In this document: one piece after another, positions 15,792 through 25,474 of the stretch
Layout of the letters: every line of letters begins with the position of its first letter
How positions within the stretch are numbered: position 1 is the stretch's first letter
From: an uncultured Clostridia bacterium
GTDB lineage: Bacteria; Bacillota; Clostridia; Oscillospirales; CAG-272
Reading direction: 5' to 3'
Assembly (NCBI GenBank): GCA_944384515.1
Contig: CALWTU010000030.1
Location: 1 to 38,947, forward strand
DNA: 38,947 nucleotides
Made by a program: the position numbers and the translations under genes
The notes under the pieces: model-generated
Told to the model about the DNA's origin: nothing
Seen by the model: the letters and a program-made list of their open reading frames with translations, nothing else
The model's database searches: none

Positions 15792-17042
15792 ATGAGAGTG
15801 ATTTTCAAAAACGCCACTGTTTACAAAAGCGGCTCCCTTGTTAAACATGATATGTTTTTTGACGGGGCTTCTCTTTCTCTTTTTTCCGGCGAACTGTTTC
15901 CTATGGACGCCAAAGTTATTGAAAATACGGTTATTTTGCCCGGTTTTTGTGATGTGCATGTGCATTTCAGAGAGCCGGGTTTTTCTTATAAGGAGACAAT
16001 AAAGAGCGGATGCGCGGCGGCGGCGCACGGCGGATACACGGCGGTTATGACCATGCCGAACCTTAGTCCCGTGCCCGACTGCCACGAGAACCTCGAAAAG
16101 CAGCTTCTGAAAATCAGAGAGGACGCTTTTATAAACGTCTATCCGTATGCGAGCATCACAAAAGGCGAGCTCGGCAAGGAGATCTCGGAGCTTGAAGGGA
16201 TGAGCGGCAGAGTGCTTGCGTTTTCCGACGACGGAAAGGGTGTTCGGGATGAGAGCATTATGCTTTCCGCCATGCAGAGAGCAAAGCGGCTCGGCAAGGT
16301 CATTGCGGCGCACTGCGAGGATATCTCCCTTGTAAACGGCGGATATATCCATGACGGAGAGTACGCACGGCTCAACGGTCACCGCGGAATTTGCTCGGAG
16401 AGCGAATTTCTGCCTATCATGCGTGACATAAAGCTGGCAAAAGAGACCGGTGTAAAATACCATGTCTGCCATGTCAGCGCAAAAGAGAGCGTCGAGGCGA
16501 TACGCGCGGCAAAAAAAGAGGGTGTGGATATCACCTGCGAGACTGCGCCGCATTATCTGGTCTTTAACGATATGGACATTGCAGACGAGGGACGCTTCAA
16601 GATGAATCCGCCGATAAGGAGCGAGGAGGACAGGCTCGCACTTATCGAGGGAATAAAGGACGGCACAATAGATATGATTGCGACAGACCACGCACCGCAC
16701 TCCGAGGCGGAAAAGTCAAAAGGACTTGAGGGAAGCCTTATGGGCGTTGTAGGTCTTGAGAGTGCCTTTGCGGTACTGTACACCCACCTTGTGAAAACGG
16801 GCATCATAAGCTTAAGCCGACTTGTTGAGCTTATGGCGATAAATCCGAGGGAGAGATTTCTCATAGACTCGGATAGCGGATATACCGTTTTTGATGTGGG
16901 AGAGGAGTACAGCATAAACAGTGATGATTTTCTGAGTATGGGAAAGGCGACGCCGTTTGAAGGAATGAATGTTTTCGGCAGATGCCTCATCACATGTCTT
17001 GACGGTAAATGCGTGTATACCGACAAGAGACTTTCAGAGTAA
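15792..17042 (+). CDS. pyrC: Dihydroorotase PyrC (first gene of the pyr operon)
   Basis: The 416-residue enzyme closes N-carbamoyl-L-aspartate to dihydroorotate, the third step to UMP. The metal site is visible: DVHVHFREPG (His56, His58, Arg60), FSDDGKG near 144-150 where Asp takes the bridging place seen in bacterial type I enzymes, AHCED (His174), CHVSA (His227) and ATDHAPH (Asp299). The length is usual. I place the start at ATG 15792, with AGAGG 8 nt upstream and the promoter -10 just before it. An upstream TTG at 15681 would lie ahead of the promoter and adds non-homologous residues. carB follows after 77 nt. Confidence 0.95.
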   Translation: MRVIFKNATVYKSGSLVKHDMFFDGASLSLFSGELFPMDAKVIENTVILPGFCDVHVHFREPGFSYKETIKSGCAAAAHGGYTAVMTMPNLSPVPDCHENLEKQLLKIREDAFINVYPYASITKGELGKEISELEGMSGRVLAFSDDGKGVRDESIMLSAMQRAKRLGKVIAAHCEDISLVNGGYIHDGEYARLNGHRGICSESEFLPIMRDIKLAKETGVKYHVCHVSAKESVEAIRAAKKEGVDITCETAPHYLVFNDMDIADEGRFKMNPPIRSEEDRLALIEGIKDGTIDMIATDHAPHSEAEKSKGLEGSLMGVVGLESAFAVLYTHLVKTGIISLSRLVELMAINPRERFLIDSDSGYTVFDVGEEYSINSDDFLSMGKATPFEGMNVFGRCLITCLDGKCVYTDKRLSE

Positions 17043-17119
17043 TAACCCATTTAATTTGACACGCCCCACCTTTTAATTAAGTTTTTTAAAAATATGTGGA
17101 TATAAGAGAGGAATCGTTT

Positions 17120-20100
17120 ATGCCAAAAAGACAGGATATTAAAAGAGTTATGATTATCGGCTCGGGCCCTATTGTCATCGGACAGGCGGCAGAGTTTGAC
17201 TATGCGGGAACGCAGGCGTGCCTTGCGCTCAAGGAGGAGGGATACGAGGTTATACTCGTAAACTCAAACCCCGCAACAATTATGACAGACACCACCATTG
17301 CGGACAAGGTGTATATGGAGCCTATAACCCTTGATTATATTGCAAAAATCATACGCTATGAAAGACCCGACGCAATTCTGCCCGGTATCGGCGGACAGAC
17401 AGGTCTCAATATGGCAATGCTCCTTGAGAAAAAGGGTATCCTCAAGGAAAACAGAGTTGAACTTCTCGGCACATCAAGCAAGAGTATCGAGAGAGCCGAG
17501 GACAGAGAGCTTTTCAAGGAGCTCTGCCAGTCGATAGGCGAGCCTGTTATCCCCTCGGAAATCGCAAACACGCTTGAGGAATGTATCAGTGCGGCAAAAT
17601 CCATCGGATATCCCGTTGTACTGCGCCCCGCATTTACCCTCGGAGGAACAGGCGGCGGCTTTGCAAACAACGAAGAGGAGCTTCTGAACCTTGCTCCCGG
17701 TGCGCTCACCTCATCCCCCGTTCATCAGGTGCTTATCGAGAGAAGCGTCAAGGGATATAAGGAAATCGAGTTTGAGGTTATGCGTGACGGCGCGGACCAC
17801 GCAATCACAATCTGCGGTATGGAAAACATCGACCCTGTCGGCGTACATACAGGAGACAGTATCGTTGTAGCGCCTATAATGACTCTGTCCGACAGCGACC
17901 TCAAAATGCTCAATGACAGCGCAATAAAGCTTATCCGTGAGCTTAAGATAGAGGGCGGATGCAATGTACAGTTTGCACTCAATCCCAATTCAAGCGAATA
18001 CTACCTTATTGAGGTAAACCCCAGAGTTTCCCGCTCCTCTGCCCTTGCCTCAAAGGCGAGCGGTTACCCGATTGCAAGAGTTACCGCAAAAATAGCCGTA
18101 GGAATGACGCTTGACGAAATTGAGGTTGCAGGCACAAGAGCTTCATTTGAGCCGAGCCTTGATTATGTCGTTGCAAAAATTCCGAGATTCCCGTTTGACA
18201 AGTTCACAACCGTACCAAACAAGCTCGGCACACAGATGAAGGCAACGGGAGAGTGCATGAGCATCGGCTCAAACCTTGAGGAGTGCCTGCTTAAATCCGT
18301 GCGCTCACTCGAGACGGGCGTATATCACCTTGAGATGGCAAAATTCAAGAACATGAAGGATAGAGACATTCTCGCATATGTTCACGAGTTCCACGACGAC
18401 AATATTTTCGCAGTGGCAGAGCTATTGCGTAACGGCCACTCAACAAAAGAGATAGCCGATATTACAAAAATAACCGAGTACTTTGTTAAGTCGGTTGAAA
18501 AAATTGTCAGCATGGAGAAAAAACTCGCCGAGAATGTAAAGGATAAAGAAGTGCTCAGGGCCGCAAAGACAATGGGATTTTGCGACAGAATGATAGCAAA
18601 GCTCTGGAATATGAGCGAGCTTGAAATAGCAAATATCAGAAAGGAAATGGATCTCAGACCCGCATTCAAGATTGTTGATACGGCGCATGTCGGCGCATAC
18701 ATTCCCTATTTCTACTCATCCTACACAGGAAAGAATCAGTCAATCCTCACCGACAAAAAGAAGATTATAGTTCTCGGCGCAGGCCCGATACGCATAGGTC
18801 AGGGCGTTGAATTTGACTACTCCACAGTACATGCGGTTACGACAATACGCAAGATGGGATACGAGTCCATCATCATAAACAACAACCCCGAGACGGTTTC
18901 GACCGACTACACCACAGCGGACAAGCTCTATTTCGAGCCGCTCACCGTTGAGGATGTCATGAACGTTATCGAGTTTGAAAAGCCGCTGGGCGTTATCGCA
19001 TCCCTTGGCGGTCAGACCGCTATCAACCTTGCGGAACCTCTCGCAAAAAGAGGAGTTAAGATTATCGGCACAGACTGCGACGCAATAGAGAGAGCGGAAA
19101 ACAGAGACGCATTTGAAAAGATCCTCGAAGAGCTCGATATCCCCCAGCCCAAAGGTCAGGCGGTAACCAATATCGAGGACGGCGTTAAGGTTGCAGAAAA
19201 AATCGGTTATCCCGTACTTGTGCGCCCGAGCTTTGTTCTCGGCGGCCGTGCAATGCAGCTTGTAGGAAACGAAGAACAGCTCAGACAGTATCTGCGCACG
19301 GCAGTTGAGATCGACGAGGACAAGCCCGTGCTTGTAGACCACTATATTCAGGGTAAAGAGGTTGAGGTTGACGCAATCTGCGACGGACGGGATGTATTTG
19401 TTGCGGGTATTATGGAGCTTGTTGAGAGAACGGGTATCCACTCGGGCGACTCAATCAGCGTTTACCCCTCCTTCTCTATCTCAAACAAGGTTAAGGGCAA
19501 AATTCTCACCTACTCCAAAAAACTCGGTCTCGGAATCGGCATTATCGGTCTTTTCAACATCCAGTTTATCGTTGACAGCAACGAAGAGGTTTATATAATC
19601 GAGGTTAACCCCCGTTCCTCAAGAACGGTTCCCTTCCTCTCAAAGGCAACCGGCTTCTCTCTTGCGGACATCGCAACAGAGGTAATCATGGGCAAAACCC
19701 TCAAAGAGCAAGGCATATTCGACCTCTATCCCGAGGAGAAAAAACGCTGGTACTGCAAGGTTCCCGTATTCTCATTCAAGAAGATAAACGGAATTGACGC
19801 ATACCTCTCCCCCGAGATGAAGTCCACTGGTGAGGCAATCGGTTACGACAACAACCTCAACAGAGCGTTCTACAAGGCGCTTCAGGCATCCGGAATGAGC
19901 GTGCTCAACTACGGTACCGTATTTGTTACAATCTCAAACGAGGACAAGGAAGAGGCACTTCCCCTCATACGCCGCTTCTACAACCTCGGCTTCAATATAG
20001 AGGCGACGGCAGGTACTGCAAAGTTCCTCAAGGACCACGGAATCAGGACCCGTGTCAAGAAAAAGATTTCTGAGGGCTCCTCGGATATTCCAGACGCAAT

Positions 20101-20293
20101 AAGATCCGGTCATATCTCCTATGTAATCAATACCTCCGACCTCTCCTCATCCAACCAGCAAAAGGACGGACACGAGATAAGAAGCCTTGCAGTCGAAACC
20201 GGCACAACAATGTTCACATCCCTTGATACCGTCAAGGTTCTGCTTGACGTGCTTGAGGATATCACAATCACGATTTCTACAATAGACAGCTGA
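17120..20293 (+). CDS. carB: Carbamoyl-phosphate synthase large subunit CarB
   Basis: The 1057-residue enzyme makes carbamoyl phosphate from ammonia, bicarbonate and two ATP. It has two homologous synthetase halves: the first opens with IIGSGPIVIGQAAEFDYAG and the second, from about residue 545, with LGAGPIRIGQGVEFDYS. Each has an ATP-grasp fold (VLRPAFTLGGTGGGF in the first, VLVRPSFVLGGRAMQLVG in the second). The last 130 residues are the MGS-like allosteric domain (FYNLGFNIEATAGTAKFL). It contains no glutaminase part, and carA is not next to it or elsewhere in the window, which is unusual since carA normally precedes carB. ATG 17120 with AGAGAGGA 6 nt upstream is preferred over GTG 17096. 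Confidence 0.96.
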   Translation: MPKRQDIKRVMIIGSGPIVIGQAAEFDYAGTQACLALKEEGYEVILVNSNPATIMTDTTIADKVYMEPITLDYIAKIIRYERPDAILPGIGGQTGLNMAMLLEKKGILKENRVELLGTSSKSIERAEDRELFKELCQSIGEPVIPSEIANTLEECISAAKSIGYPVVLRPAFTLGGTGGGFANNEEELLNLAPGALTSSPVHQVLIERSVKGYKEIEFEVMRDGADHAITICGMENIDPVGVHTGDSIVVAPIMTLSDSDLKMLNDSAIKLIRELKIEGGCNVQFALNPNSSEYYLIEVNPRVSRSSALASKASGYPIARVTAKIAVGMTLDEIEVAGTRASFEPSLDYVVAKIPRFPFDKFTTVPNKLGTQMKATGECMSIGSNLEECLLKSVRSLETGVYHLEMAKFKNMKDRDILAYVHEFHDDNIFAVAELLRNGHSTKEIADITKITEYFVKSVEKIVSMEKKLAENVKDKEVLRAAKTMGFCDRMIAKLWNMSELEIANIRKEMDLRPAFKIVDTAHVGAYIPYFYSSYTGKNQSILTDKKKIIVLGAGPIRIGQGVEFDYSTVHAVTTIRKMGYESIIINNNPETVSTDYTTADKLYFEPLTVEDVMNVIEFEKPLGVIASLGGQTAINLAEPLAKRGVKIIGTDCDAIERAENRDAFEKILEELDIPQPKGQAVTNIEDGVKVAEKIGYPVLVRPSFVLGGRAMQLVGNEEQLRQYLRTAVEIDEDKPVLVDHYIQGKEVEVDAICDGRDVFVAGIMELVERTGIHSGDSISVYPSFSISNKVKGKILTYSKKLGLGIGIIGLFNIQFIVDSNEEVYIIEVNPRSSRTVPFLSKATGFSLADIATEVIMGKTLKEQGIFDLYPEEKKRWYCKVPVFSFKKINGIDAYLSPEMKSTGEAIGYDNNLNRAFYKALQASGMSVLNYGTVFVTISNEDKEEALPLIRRFYNLGFNIEATAGTAKFLKDHGIRTRVKKKISEGSSDIPDAIRSGHISYVINTSDLSSSNQQKDGHEIRSLAVETGTTMFTSLDTVKVLLDVLEDITITISTIDS

Positions 20294-20294
20294 T

Positions 20295-21026
20295 ATGAAA
20301 ACAGGAATTTACACACTTATTCAAAACAAAAAGATAGCGGAAAATACTTATGAATGGGTGCTTATGGGTGATATGTCATCCATAAGCCGCCCCGGTCAGT
20401 TTGTAAACATCAAAATTGACGGTTTCTATCTTCGCCGTCCGATATCGGTGTGCGACTGTCGCGCCGACAGACTGACGCTCATTTTCAAGGTTGTCGGAGA
20501 CGGCACCGGGAAGATGTCACGGATGAAAGAGGGAGAGACTGTTGACGTTATGACAGGACTCGGCAACGGCTACGACCTCTCCGTCGCAGGCGAAAAGCCG
20601 CTGCTTATCGGCGGAGGCGCAGGCGTTCCGCCGATGTACATGGCGGCAAGACTGCTCTCGGAAAAAGGGATAAAGCCGACGGTTATCTTAGGCTTCGGAA
20701 ATGAGAGCGAGGTATTTTATAAAGAAGAGTTTGAAAAGCTCGGGTGCGATGTCAAGGTCACAACCGTTGACGGAAGCTGCGGCATCAAGGGCTTTGTCAC
20801 AAACGCCATGGACGGCATTGAATACAGCTATTTTTACACATGCGGCCCTGAGCCTATGCTCAAGGCGGTATACGATAAATCAACGACTGAGGGACAGTTC
20901 TCATTCGAGGAGAGAATGGGTTGCGGCTTCGGAGCATGCATGGGATGCAGCTGCAAGACAAAGTACGGCTACAAGCGCATCTGCCGTGACGGCCCCGTTT
21001 TGCTCAAGGAGGAGATTATATGGTAA
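20295..21026 (+). CDS. pyrK: Dihydroorotate dehydrogenase electron transfer subunit PyrK
   Basis: The 243-residue iron-sulfur flavoprotein passes electrons from PyrD to NAD+. The FAD-binding RRPISVCD lies at 47-54, the NAD-site IGGGAGVPPMYMAARL at 105-120 and the [2Fe-2S] ligands at Cys210, 215, 218 and 230 in CGFGACMGCSC and the following RIC. Its start codon lies one base after the carB stop and has no clear ribosome site, so translation is probably coupled to carB. It overlaps pyrD by 7 nt. Confidence 0.95.
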   Translation: MKTGIYTLIQNKKIAENTYEWVLMGDMSSISRPGQFVNIKIDGFYLRRPISVCDCRADRLTLIFKVVGDGTGKMSRMKEGETVDVMTGLGNGYDLSVAGEKPLLIGGGAGVPPMYMAARLLSEKGIKPTVILGFGNESEVFYKEEFEKLGCDVKVTTVDGSCGIKGFVTNAMDGIEYSYFYTCGPEPMLKAVYDKSTTEGQFSFEERMGCGFGACMGCSCKTKYGYKRICRDGPVLLKEEIIW

Positions 21027-21934
21027 GCACAAAAACAACTCTTTGCGGTATAACGCTTGACAACCCCGTAATTCCCGCAAGCGGAACATACGGATTCGGA
21101 TATGAGTTTGCCGAGCTTTACGACATAAACATCCTCGGCTCGCTCTCATTTAAAGGCACAACACTCAACCCGAGGTTCGGCAACCCCACACCGAGAATTG
21201 CGGAGACAGCATGCGGAATGCTGAATGCGGTAGGACTGCAAAACCCGGGAGTCGACAAGGTAATCTCACACGAGCTGCCCAAACTCTTTGAGGTTTTCAA
21301 AAAACCGGTTATGGCAAATGTCAGCGGTTTTTCAATAGACGAGTACACCGAAACGGTCAGAAGACTTGACACGGTAGAGGGTATCGGCTGGTTTGAAATC
21401 AATATCTCCTGCCCTAATGTACACGGTGGCGGAATGAGCTTCGGAACAGATGAAAAGGCTGCCGCCGAGGTCACCGAGGCGGTGCGCCGTGTCACGAAAA
21501 AGCCCGTTATCATCAAGCTCTCGCCGAATGTTACGGATATCGTCAAAATAGCAAAGGCATGTGAGAGTGCCGGAGCGGACGGTATCAGCCTGATAAACAC
21601 TCTGCTCGGTATGAAAATAGATATAAGACGCCGTGCTCCGCTCCTTGCAAACAAGACAGGCGGACTCTCCGGCCCCGCAACAAAGCCCGTGGCGGTAAGA
21701 ATGGTATATCAGGTTTATGAGGGAGTGAAAATTCCGATTGTCGGCATGGGCGGAATTGAGAGTGCGGAGGATGTCATCGAATTCATGATGGCGGGTGCCA
21801 GCGCCGTTGAGGTCGGCGCCTCAAACCTTGTAAACCCCTATGCGTGCAGAGATATTATAAACGACCTGCCTAAAGTTATGGAAAAATACGGCATTACAAA
21901 ACTTGAAGATATTATCGGAGCCGCGCACAGATAA
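21020..21934 (+). CDS. pyrD: Dihydroorotate dehydrogenase, class 1B catalytic subunit PyrD
   Basis: The 304-residue FMN enzyme oxidises dihydroorotate to orotate and with PyrK forms the NAD+-linked class 1B enzyme. Visible motifs are IPASGTYGFGYEF near 20-32, GLQNPGVDK near 73-81, INISCPNVHGGG near 129-140 with the catalytic Cys, and PIVGMGGIESAEDVIEFMMAGA near the C terminus, where FMN phosphate binds. AAGGAGG lies 7 nt before the ATG, inside the end of pyrK, showing tight coupling. pyrF follows after 24 nt. Confidence 0.96.
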   Translation: MVSTKTTLCGITLDNPVIPASGTYGFGYEFAELYDINILGSLSFKGTTLNPRFGNPTPRIAETACGMLNAVGLQNPGVDKVISHELPKLFEVFKKPVMANVSGFSIDEYTETVRRLDTVEGIGWFEINISCPNVHGGGMSFGTDEKAAAEVTEAVRRVTKKPVIIKLSPNVTDIVKIAKACESAGADGISLINTLLGMKIDIRRRAPLLANKTGGLSGPATKPVAVRMVYQVYEGVKIPIVGMGGIESAEDVIEFMMAGASAVEVGASNLVNPYACRDIINDLPKVMEKYGITKLEDIIGAAHR

Positions 21935-21958
21935 ACATATAAAAAAAAGGAGGAAAAT

Positions 21959-22657
21959 ATGGGACGAGATGTCATCATAGCCTGCGACTTTAACAGCAGG
22001 GAGGAAACTTTAAGATTTCTTGATAAATTTGAGGGCAAAAAGCCCTTTGTAAAGATAGGTATGGAGCTGTTTTACGCCGAGGGACCGAGCATTGTCCGTG
22101 AGATAAAAGCACGCGGACATAAAATATTCCTTGACCTTAAGCTTCACGATATCCCCAACACCGTAAAAAAAGCCATGGCTGTGCTCTCAGGACTCGATGT
22201 AGATATGACAAACCTGCACGCCGGCGGCACATCACTTATGATGGAGGCGGCGCTTGAGGGACTGACGAGAGAGGACGGCACAAGACCGATTCTCATCGCC
22301 GTTACACAGCTGACCTCAACAAGCGAGGAGAGAATGAAGTCTGATCTGCTTATAGACAAGCCTATGGATGAAGTTGTTATGCACTATGCAAGCTGTGCAA
22401 AATCCGCAGGACTTGACGGAGTTGTTTGCTCTCCCCTTGAGGCAGGAGCAGTACACGAAAGGTGCGGCAAGAACTTCATAACCGTAACACCCGGCATCAG
22501 ATTTGCCGACGGCGCAAAGGGTGACCAGGTAAGAGTTATGACTCCCGCCGACGCAAAGGCAATCGGCTCCGACTACATCGTTGTGGGCAGACCCATCACT
22601 GCGGCAGAAGACCCGGTCGCTGCATACGAAAGATGCCTTCGTGAGTTCGTTGACTGA
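21959..22657 (+). CDS. pyrF: Orotidine 5'-phosphate decarboxylase PyrF
   Basis: The 232-residue TIM-barrel enzyme converts OMP to UMP, the last step of the pathway. It has the catalytic DxKxxD set in [11 protein letters not shown] (Asp59, Lys61, Asp64), the preceding [13 protein letters not shown] and the C-terminal phosphate-binding [10 protein letters not shown]. This is the short PyrF type common in Firmicutes. AAAAGGAGG lies 5 nt before the ATG. pyrE follows after 84 nt. Confidence 0.96.
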   Translation: MGRDVIIACDFNSREETLRFLDKFEGKKPFVKIGMELFYAEGPSIVREIKARGHKIFLDLKLHDIPNTVKKAMAVLSGLDVDMTNLHAGGTSLMMEAALEGLTREDGTRPILIAVTQLTSTSEERMKSDLLIDKPMDEVVMHYASCAKSAGLDGVVCSPLEAGAVHERCGKNFITVTPGIRFADGAKGDQVRVMTPADAKAIGSDYIVVGRPITAAEDPVAAYERCLREFVD

Positions 22658-22741
22658 TAATTATTATCGGTTATTTTATATCGGTGCCGATTAAAATCAC
22701 GGTCGGTTAAAAATATTTTTACTGATAAGGAGACTAAAAAA

Positions 22742-23392
22742 ATGACAGATATGCAAAAACAAATAGCAAAAGACTTGCTTGAAATAAAGGCTGTTTTCTT
22801 CAGCCCCGACAAGCCCTTTACATGGGCAAGCGGTATCAAGAGCCCGATTTACTGTGACAACCGCCTTACCCTCACAGCCCCCAAAGTAAGACTTGATGTT
22901 GAGGAGGGACTCGCCCGTCTCGTAAAAGAAAATTACCCCGAGTGCGAGGTTTTGATGGGTACTTCAACAGCCGGAATTGCGCACGCCGCAATTGTCGGAC
23001 ACCTGATGAACCTGCCTATGGGTTATGTTCGCTCAGGCGCAAAGGACCACGGCAGACAGAACCGGATCGAGGGCAGACTTGAGCGTGGACAGAAGGTAGT
23101 TGTTGTCGAGGACCTCATCTCAACAGGCGGCAGCGTTATCGAGGTTGTAGAGGTACTGCGTGAGGCAGGTGCGGATGTTCTCGGCGTTGTTTCAATCTTC
23201 ACATACGGTATGAAAAAAGGCCTTGAGAGACTCAGCGAGAAAAATGTGAAAAATGTCTCTCTTACAAACTTTGATGTTATCGCCGAGGTTGCGGCAGAAT
23301 GCGGTTATATCAAGGAGAGTGATATCTCCCGCCTTATCGCTTTCAGAAACAATCCGTCTGACGAGAGTTGGATAAGCGCTGAGAACGCTTGA
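22742..23392 (+). CDS. pyrE: Orotate phosphoribosyltransferase PyrE
   Basis: The 216-residue enzyme joins orotate to PRPP giving OMP. The PRPP-binding motif [13 protein letters not shown] is at 119-131 and the substrate loop [17 protein letters not shown] at 95-111. The N-terminal part [16 protein letters not shown] is also typical. AAGGAG lies 8-9 nt before the ATG. The 84-nt gap from pyrF contains short CGGT-type repeats (for example ATCGGTGCCGAT) but no clear terminator or promoter, so it is read as part of the operon. Confidence 0.96.
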   Translation: MTDMQKQIAKDLLEIKAVFFSPDKPFTWASGIKSPIYCDNRLTLTAPKVRLDVEEGLARLVKENYPECEVLMGTSTAGIAHAAIVGHLMNLPMGYVRSGAKDHGRQNRIEGRLERGQKVVVVEDLISTGGSVIEVVEVLREAGADVLGVVSIFTYGMKKGLERLSEKNVKNVSLTNFDVIAEVAAECGYIKESDISRLIAFRNNPSDESWISAENA

Positions 23393-23419
23393 AAATCTTA
23401 GAGGGGAAGGAGCCCTATT

Positions 23420-24469
23420 GTGAGAAGAAATTTAATAGATATACTCGATCTGTCGGTTGAGGAAATAGACGAGCTTTGCGCAAAAGCCGAAGATATTTAT
23501 CATAATCCCGAAAAGTACACTGATGTATGCCACGGAAAAATCATGGGAGCTTTGTTCTTTGAGCCTTCTACAAGAACAAGACTGTCATTCACCTCTGCCA
23601 TGATGTCTCTTGGCGGAAATGTTCTCGGCTTCTCAAGCGCCGCATCCTCCTCGGTAAGCAAGGGAGAGACTGTAAGCGACACTGTGAGAATGGTCAGCGC
23701 ATACTCGGATATTATCGTAATGCGCCACCCGAAAGAGGGCGCGCCGATCGTCGCAAAGATGTCAAGCCGTGTTCCGATCATCAATGCGGGGGACGGCGGC
23801 CATTATCACCCCACCCAGACTCTGACCGACCTTATGACAATAAGGCGCAGGCACGGCAGATTTGACGGTCTGACCATCGGCGTGCTGGGAGATCTCAAAT
23901 ACGGCAGGACCGTACACTCTCTTGTCGGCGCAATGTCGAGATACAAGAATATAAAATTTGTATTTATCTCCCCCGACGAACTTAAAGTACCGCAGCATAT
24001 TCTTAACCTCTACAAGGAAAAAATCAGCTATATTGAAACAGAAAACTTAGAGGATGTCATAGGAGATCTTGATATTCTCTATATGACAAGAATACAAAAG
24101 GAGAGATTTTCCGACCTTCTCCAGTACGAGCGGCTTAAGGACTCATACGAGCTTACCCGTGAGAAGCTTAAGAATGCAAAAGCGGATATGTCGGTTATGC
24201 ACCCCCTGCCCCGTGTCACCGAAATCAACACGGATGTCGATGACGACCCGCGCGCCGCATACTTTGAAGAGGCAGAGTGCGGCAGGTATATCAGAATGGC
24301 GCTCATACTCAAACTCCTTGCGGACAAAACCTCTGACATGCCCCTCGAGGGAGAAACCGTCACGGGTAAAATCTGCGGCAACCCCCGCTGTATTACAAGC
24401 TGCGAGAGAGGAATAAAACATCTGATACATAACGGCAGATGCATCTACTGCGACAGGAAAATTGACTGA
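23420..24469 (+). CDS. pyrB: Aspartate carbamoyltransferase catalytic chain with C-terminal PyrI-type zinc domain
   Basis: The 349-residue enzyme condenses carbamoyl phosphate and aspartate. Catalytic motifs are [12 protein letters not shown] (46-57), SVSKGET with Lys81, MRHPKEG (101-107), HPTQTL (130-135), [11 protein letters not shown] (158-168), TRIQKERF (223-230) and MHPLPRV (260-266), so it is active-type PyrB. After the normal end at about residue 303 an extra 45-residue tail holds GKICGNPRC...CIYCDRKID, with Cys319, 324, 341 and 344. This is the zinc-binding motif of the regulatory chain PyrI (C-x4-C ... C-x2-C), but the nucleotide-binding N domain of PyrI is absent. The start is GTG 23420 with GAAGGAG 8 nt upstream. 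It is followed after 3 nt by an AraC-type regulator. Confidence 0.94.
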   Translation: MRRNLIDILDLSVEEIDELCAKAEDIYHNPEKYTDVCHGKIMGALFFEPSTRTRLSFTSAMMSLGGNVLGFSSAASSSVSKGETVSDTVRMVSAYSDIIVMRHPKEGAPIVAKMSSRVPIINAGDGGHYHPTQTLTDLMTIRRRHGRFDGLTIGVLGDLKYGRTVHSLVGAMSRYKNIKFVFISPDELKVPQHILNLYKEKISYIETENLEDVIGDLDILYMTRIQKERFSDLLQYERLKDSYELTREKLKNAKADMSVMHPLPRVTEINTDVDDDPRAAYFEEAECGRYIRMALILKLLADKTSDMPLEGETVTGKICGNPRCITSCERGIKHLIHNGRCIYCDRKID

Positions 24470-24472
24470 GAT

Positions 24473-25321
24473 ATGTATAACGAAATTATAAAGAGCAATA
24501 TCCCCAACATTTCAAGTATAGTAAAGATAATAAGCGGCAAACGGGAAGAAGCCACCTTCTGTCCCCTGCACTATCATGACGAAATAGAACTTCTTGTAAA
24601 CTTCGAGGGAAAGTTTACCGCCGTGGTTGACGGAAAAGAGTATCACTCATCTGCGGGAGATATTATTTTCATAAACTCCCGTGTCCCGCACTCGACATAT
24701 TCGGAGGGCGGATACGACCAGGCGCTGATACAGTTTAAGGAAGAGGATTTCCTTGAGGAGAGTATTACAAAAATCGTCAGATACTCCGCTAAGTTTCAGA
24801 GTCTTGACGACCAGAGAATTCTGATAATCAAGTCGGACGAGCTTTTTAAAACTCTGTGCGATGTTGTCCGTGAAAAGGCGGAGGAAAAGGAGAGCTTTGA
24901 GCTGTTTATCAAGGGCGGAATATACAAGACCTTAGGCACACTGTACCGAATGGGCGTGCTTAAAAATTACGAGAAAATCTGGAAGACCAAAGAAACCCAG
25001 AAGATACTCCCTGCTCTCTCGTATATCAACACGCATTACAGCGAGAATATTACGCTTAAAGAGATGAGCGATCTGCTCGGCTTTGACAGCAGTTATTTTT
25101 GCCGCCTCTTCAAGCTTTCGACAGGCGCCACCTTTACGGAATACCTGAATTTTGTAAGAGTTTGCCGAGCCGAAAAAATGCTTGCGAAAACAGACCTCAG
25201 TATACTCGAAATCTCGGAGAAGGTCGGATTTTGCTCAATATCATACTTCAACAGAATTTTTAAAAAATACAAGTCGGCATCTCCGAGCTATTACAGATCC
25301 GCACAGTATTGCAAAATATAG
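24473..25321 (+). CDS. AraC family transcriptional regulator at the end of the pyr operon
   Basis: The 282-residue protein has an N-terminal cupin-like sensor domain with CPLHYHDEIELLV (His33, His35, Glu37/39) and AGDIIFINSRVPHS, and a C-terminal double helix-turn-helix from about residue 185 (ITLKEMSDLLGFDSSYFCRLFK and EISEKVGFCSISYFNRIFKK). Such proteins usually sense sugars or other small ligands and act near their own gene. Here the ATG lies 3 nt after the pyrB stop, so it must be translated with the pyr genes, and the shared terminator follows it. The target is unknown; the pyr operon or the adjacent repeat region are the nearest candidates (inference). Confidence 0.9.
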   Translation: MYNEIIKSNIPNISSIVKIISGKREEATFCPLHYHDEIELLVNFEGKFTAVVDGKEYHSSAGDIIFINSRVPHSTYSEGGYDQALIQFKEEDFLEESITKIVRYSAKFQSLDDQRILIIKSDELFKTLCDVVREKAEEKESFELFIKGGIYKTLGTLYRMGVLKNYEKIWKTKETQKILPALSYINTHYSENITLKEMSDLLGFDSSYFCRLFKLSTGATFTEYLNFVRVCRAEKMLAKTDLSILEISEKVGFCSISYFNRIFKKYKSASPSYYRSAQYCKI

Positions 25322-25367
25322 TTTTATCTTGAATTTATATAGTTTTATCCTAAATTTTATAAAATTT

Positions 25368-25401
25368 AAATCGGCGACCGAAAAACGGAAGCCGATTTTT
25401 T
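25368..25401 (+). terminator. Terminator of the pyr operon
   Basis: AAATCGGC pairs with GCCGATTT, with a further CCG/CGG pair inside the loop, followed by a T-run to 25401. Confidence 0.88.
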
Positions 25402-25474
25402 CATGCCTTGGTTATATGATTTCAGATGAAGTTATTCGTATATATTTCTTCAATAATAAAAATTTGTTTTTCTG

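Noticed and set aside
15696..16700. 334-codon ORF antisense to pyrC
   Set aside because: It is a codon-bias shadow of pyrC, whose catalytic motifs are unambiguous.
18740..19441. 233-codon ORF antisense to carB
   Set aside because: It is a shadow of carB, which carries complete domains across this interval.
22678..22695. ATCGGTGCCGAT in the pyrF-pyrE gap and CTCGGTGCCGAG near 27505 as shared operator
   Set aside because: They share only a short CGGTGCCG core, have imperfect centres and lie at unrelated genes; two chance hits are likely.
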